DNA of 36,105 nucleotides from CAYNWK01 sp964400875 (GTDB lineage: Bacteria; Chloroflexota; Anaerolineae; Anaerolineales; UBA4823), in assembly GCA_964400875.1 (NCBI GenBank), contig CAYNWK010000029.1:1-36105 (forward strand). Direction: 5' to 3'. This document shows positions 33,225-36,105 of this stretch, piece by piece (positions within the stretch are counted from its first letter, which is position 1; each line of letters opens with the position of its first letter). A program made the translations under genes and the position numbers. The notes beneath the pieces are model-generated. The model had not been told where the DNA came from, made no database searches, and saw only the letters and a list, made by a program, of their open reading frames with translations.

Positions 33225-34007
33225 TTACCTGACCGGAACTCCCTGCAAATCGCTTTGAACCTCCGCTCCATCACCCCCCGGTTCGAGCGAGCCGTACAAA
33301 AGGCGTTCACACCAACGCAACAGCGCGCTCATTGAAAAAGCCAGCGCCAAGTAGATAATCGCCGCCAGCAGAAGGAAATCCACCGCGCGAAACGAGCGGG
33401 TGATCGAAGTGAGCGTGTTGTGGAATAATTCCGGCGTTGACACCAGCGCGGCCAGCGCAGTGTTCTTCATATTGTGAATCAGGCGAGTCGAAATCGCCGG
33501 AAACGAAGCGCGCAATCCCTCCGGGACAAGCAGCTGGAATAAAACATTTCGCTTTGTCGCGCCTAGGGTGCGCGCGGCGTCAACCTGTTCCTGGGCAATT
33601 GTGCCAACGCCCGCGCGGAAGATCTCTGCCAGGTAAGCGCTGGTGTTGAGCGTCAAGGCAAAGCTGGCAGCCACCGTGTAATAGGGCACCAGCAAACCGG
33701 TTGAGCCTCCGATCCAGTCAACCAGGGCGTTATTGAAAAAAAGCTGCTGACGCAGCTCGACCGGGAAGAGATTTGGAAAGGCGTAAGCCCAAAAAATGAT
33801 CTGCACCAGCGCGGGGATATTCCGGTTCACCGTAATATAGATTCCGGCCAAGTGGCGTAAGACCGCATTTTCAGCCAGCCGCAGCACTCCAAAAGCAATG
33901 CCAACTCCCATAGACGATAGAGACGTGATCACGGTCAGGGCCAGGGTAAACGCTAATCCCTGCCCAAGCAAACGGATCGCCTCCGGACTGATCCATGAGA
34001 TCAACAT
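33225..34007 (-). CDS. Amino-acid ABC importer permease, first subunit
   Basis: The 260-residue permease has five to six helices and the HisMQ-type fold. YITVNRNIPALVQIIFWAYAF matches the family N-terminal signature, and VDAARTLGATKRNVLFQLLVPEGLR is the EAA loop. I choose ATG 34007 with AAGG eight bases upstream; GTG 34013 in frame is also possible. It is the first gene of the importer operon. No clear consensus promoter lies in the 71-base gap before it, though a TATGCT is present. Confidence 0.88.
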   Translation of the reverse strand: MLISWISPEAIRLLGQGLAFTLALTVITSLSSMGVGIAFGVLRLAENAVLRHLAGIYITVNRNIPALVQIIFWAYAFPNLFPVELRQQLFFNNALVDWIGGSTGLLVPYYTVAASFALTLNTSAYLAEIFRAGVGTIAQEQVDAARTLGATKRNVLFQLLVPEGLRASFPAISTRLIHNMKNTALAALVSTPELFHNTLTSITRSFRAVDFLLLAAIIYLALAFSMSALLRWCERLLYGSLEPGGDGAEVQSDLQGVPVR

Positions 34008-34084
34008 CAACACCGCCTTGTACTTAGGAGTGGTTTAGCATACAACAGAAACATTACGAAAACCTTAATCGCCCTTCTGGTCTC

Positions 34085-34825
34085 TCAAATGGAGGCGGTT
34101 CGGGCCAGCAGCAACATCACTTGGCTATTGGCTTTGAGCGGCTCGCCGGTATAGATTCCATACTCAGCAGTGATCGTAAAGCCTGCCTCATGGAGCAGCC
34201 CGGCCAACTCCTCCCGGTCGAACAGCCGGTAGCGCAGCACGTATTCGTCCGTTTGCTGGGGCGACACCACCTGGAAAACTTCGGTGACCACGTTCGTCTC
34301 GGGATCGTAGGCGCGGGAGACGTCCGTGTAGCGCTCCTCAGCGCCGAAACGTTCCCCGGTTTTCAAGCTGCGCACCGCCACTGCGCGTTGGGGCACCTCG
34401 ACAGCGAAAACGCCGCCAGGTCGCAAAGCTTGCGCGGCGCGCTCGATCAGCTGGCGGTTGTCCGCCTCATTACGGATCTGTCCTAAGGTGGTGAACAGGC
34501 ACAGCGCGGCGTCAAAAAGTTCCCCGGCGGTGAAGTCCTCCCCGGCGACCTCGATGAACTCCGGGGCGACCCCTGCCTGGGCAGCCCGCCGGCGCGCCGC
34601 GGCGATCATCGCCGGCGACGGATCGATTCCCACCACCGGGTACCCTCTGCGGGCCAGCTCGATGGCATGGCGGCCCGGGCCGCAGCCGATATCCAGCACC
34701 CGAGCGCCTGCCGTAATGCCCCCTTGCGCCAGGAGGAAATCAACCTCTTGTTCGGTCCGTTCGCGGGTCAGCAGAGGGTGTGTCAGGTACGGCGAACCGC
34801 GCTCGAAGAAATTGGCTGTGGGCAT
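34085..34825 (-). CDS. SAM-dependent class I methyltransferase
   Basis: The 246-residue cytoplasmic protein is a class I methyltransferase. Motif I is VLDIGCGPGRHAIEL at 43-57, the acidic ribose-binding residue is Asp68 in VVGIDPS, and LFTTLGQI and PGGVFAVEVPQ are later motifs. It belongs to the UbiE/type-11/25-like group; the substrate is unknown. AAGAGG lies nine bases before ATG 34825. An intrinsic terminator (34840-34887) for the upstream radical SAM gene ends only about 15 bases before this start, so the gene needs its own promoter or terminator read-through. Confidence 0.85.
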   Translation of the reverse strand: MPTANFFERGSPYLTHPLLTRERTEQEVDFLLAQGGITAGARVLDIGCGPGRHAIELARRGYPVVGIDPSPAMIAAARRRAAQAGVAPEFIEVAGEDFTAGELFDAALCLFTTLGQIRNEADNRQLIERAAQALRPGGVFAVEVPQRAVAVRSLKTGERFGAEERYTDVSRAYDPETNVVTEVFQVVSPQQTDEYVLRYRLFDREELAGLLHEAGFTITAEYGIYTGEPLKANSQVMLLLARTASI

Positions 34826-34839
34826 TAAAGTATCCTCTT

Positions 34840-34887
34840 AAAAAACCGGCGCATCCGGATGGATCTATCCCACCCTGGACGCACCGG
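34840..34887 (-). terminator. Intrinsic terminator downstream of the radical SAM gene
   Basis: On the minus strand CCGGTGCGTCC (34887-34877) pairs with GGATGCGCCGG (34856-34846), an 11-bp stem with two G-U pairs, and is followed by TTTTTT (34845-34840). It sits between the radical SAM stop and the methyltransferase start. Confidence 0.7.
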
Positions 34888-34981
34888 CGGATGCACTATC
34901 GCTCTATTGGTTGATTCAACTGGGCTGGGGTGGAGCGTGCAAATCCTCACTCACGGTGGGGAAATATACGTTGCGTTTCAC

Positions 34982-35884
34982 TCAAAGGCTGTCACGGATG
35001 TCCAACATGGGGATATCCGTGCGCGCCACCTCGTAAAGCGCTTCAAAGGGCAGATCGGCGTTTTGCGCCGCGGCTTGCTCGGCCCAGGCTTCGATCCACG
35101 CCCGGTCGATGCCGTCTACGTCGTCCACCACCCGCAGGCGGTCGATGTCGTAAGCCTCCATCAGGGCTTTGACCTCGGCGACCACGCTCTCCGGCGAACG
35201 GATGCGGAAATCCTGTCCGTGCACGGCGTCGGCGCACCACTCGCAGCCGTAGGGGCATCCGCGCGCTACGGAGATGGACAGCGAGGCGTAGCCGTGGTGT
35301 TCCCGCCACACCTGCAGATATTTCTCCACGTCGATCAGCTCACGCGCTGGGGCGGGCAGTTCGTCCAGGTTGAGGATGAAGGGCCGGCGCGTGTTGACGA
35401 CCGCTTCGCCCGCCTCATTCCGGTAGGCGATGCCGTCAAAACCCGCTAATGCGGCCCCCTGTCTCTCGCCGGCGCATAATACCGGCAGCAGCTCCGCCAT
35501 GGTGAGCTCGCCTTCGTGGTGAACGACCAGGTCTACAGCCGGCTCTTGAAGATAACCCTTTGGGTCGCTGGTCGGGTCCGGCCCGCCCACCACAACGGTC
35601 GCGCCGCGTTCGTGAGCCAGGCCAGCCAGGCGCAGCGCAGCTGCCCGGTTCGGTTTGACCACCGTAATTCCCACAACTCGCGGGGCATACCGGCGCAGCG
35701 CGGCTTGATAATCCTCCACGCCGCCCGAAAAGGTGCCGTCGAACACATCGACGGATGAACCTCGTTCCCGCAAAAAGGCAGCCAGGTAGAGCAGGCCTAG
35801 GGGGAAATAGGGCGACATCATCTCGCGTTCGGCCTGATCGTCTTGTAAAAAGACGGGGTTGACCAGCAACAAGTCTAAGGGCAT
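34982..35884 (-). CDS. B12-binding-like/radical SAM protein, short
   Basis: The 300-residue protein has an N-terminal Rossmann region (about 3-140) resembling a cobalamin-binding domain, with PYFPLGLLYLAAFLRERG and VVVGGPDPTSDP, though the DxHxxG cobalamin-ligand motif is not visible. The iron-sulfur signature is Cys210-x3-Cys214-x2-Cys217 in ARGCPYGCEWCAD. The protein stops only about 90 residues later, after TDIPMLDIRDSL, whereas family members usually continue another 150 or so residues to finish the TIM barrel. No continuation is seen before a terminator. I infer a C-terminal truncation, or a genuinely reduced enzyme. AGGAGG precedes ATG 35884. Confidence 0.75.
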   Translation of the reverse strand: MPLDLLLVNPVFLQDDQAEREMMSPYFPLGLLYLAAFLRERGSSVDVFDGTFSGGVEDYQAALRRYAPRVVGITVVKPNRAAALRLAGLAHERGATVVVGGPDPTSDPKGYLQEPAVDLVVHHEGELTMAELLPVLCAGERQGAALAGFDGIAYRNEAGEAVVNTRRPFILNLDELPAPARELIDVEKYLQVWREHHGYASLSISVARGCPYGCEWCADAVHGQDFRIRSPESVVAEVKALMEAYDIDRLRVVDDVDGIDRAWIEAWAEQAAAQNADLPFEALYEVARTDIPMLDIRDSL

Positions 35885-35939
35885 GATCCTCCTATTGCAC
35901 GGCGCTTACGTTTGCCTGGGTAAACGCCAGAACTGCGTC

Positions 35940-35967
35940 ATTATACATGATGCCGGGAGGGCGCCAA
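35940..35967 (-). promoter_or_regulatory. Promoter of the radical SAM gene
   Basis: Read on the minus strand: TTGGCG (35967-35962), 16 bases, TATAAT (35945-35940). The expected start is about 50 bases before ATG 35884. The spacer matches the 16-base spacing seen at 6335-6362 and 6965-6992, but here a normal leader with AGGAGG is present. Confidence 0.6.
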
Positions 35968-36046
35968 TTCTTACCGGCCTGGTAATAACCGGGCGACATG
36001 GCACGCCTGACAATTAATCATACGGGCCAGCCAGTTTAAAGGATCT

Positions 36047-36105
36047 ATGAAACCTTTGGTGCTAGTTCTACAGGCTGAACCGAGCAAGAGAGAAATGTAC
36101 ACAGC
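36047..36105 (+). CDS. Start of a receiver-domain-like gene (partial)
   Basis: ATG 36047 follows AAAGGA and the frame runs off the right edge after 19 complete codons. The first residues, KPLVLVLQAEPSKREMYT, have the hydrophobic beta-strand 1 and E-P-S-x-R-E pattern of response-regulator receivers, but the usual paired acidic residues are replaced by Gln-Ala. Too short for a firm call. Confidence 0.4.
   Translation, partial: MKPLVLVLQAEPSKREMYT

Noticed and set aside
1..36105. CRISPR arrays, tRNA and rRNA genes
   Set aside because: No regularly spaced direct repeats, cloverleaf or conserved rRNA segments were seen on either strand.

Overview
The window is about 36 kb of high-GC bacterial DNA and reads as Chloroflexota, most likely Anaerolineae or a near relative. 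This is an inference. It rests on Thr/Pro-rich tails and parallel beta-helix secreted proteins, Tyr-Leu-Pro-Leu type motifs in exported proteins, the phosphomutase / DUF3090 / SCO1664 gene triad known from Actinobacteria and Chloroflexi, and NatA/NatB-type exporters. No rRNA, tRNA, CRISPR array or complete insertion sequence was seen.

Layout. 1-1428: an A-rich edge leading into a repeated protein family that carries the GKAQEKA motif; its 5' end appears frameshifted at an A8 tract. 1466-6301: a cell-surface region with a decapitated beta-helix gene, a tiny membrane protein, an intact beta-helix protein and a secreted zincin protease. 6335-10641: housekeeping genes. A Pat-like acetyltransferase and rarA each sit behind a near-identical promoter placed so that transcription should start at the ATG (leaderless). 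The phosphomutase / DUF3090 / SCO1664 triad follows. 10712-11755: homoserine dehydrogenase. 11851-16463 (minus): a tight operon of thiolase, PLP decarboxylase, NAD-epimerase and aldo-keto reductase. 16656-17700: promoter, 40-aa membrane peptide, folE and a strong terminator. 17707-21784 (minus): EamA exporter, an AT-rich orphan gene, and an overlapping bactofilin-like lipoprotein / MFS pair. 22010-23179: a membrane-anchored zincin. 23370-27198: a three-gene ABC-2 exporter cassette flanked on both sides by copies of an 87-bp structured repeat. 27324-28404: a lone receiver-domain protein and a kinase-like protein with an altered P-loop. 28390-29880 (minus): a membrane glycosyltransferase. 30008-34007 (minus): an amino-acid-type ABC importer whose ATPase is of the long TOBE-domain type, ending in a DoxX gene. 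34085-35884 (minus): a methyltransferase and a short B12-binding-like/radical SAM protein. 36047-36105: the start of a receiver-like gene cut by the window edge.

Most noteworthy are the paired 87-bp repeats around the ABC cassette, ungapped at 67/87 identity with three compensatory base-pair changes in one stem; the two leaderless promoter copies; the A8 frameshift; a small inverted-repeat element and its solo end; and the kinase-like protein with Phe in place of the Walker A glycine. Protein functions are inferred from motifs read by eye; no database search was run.
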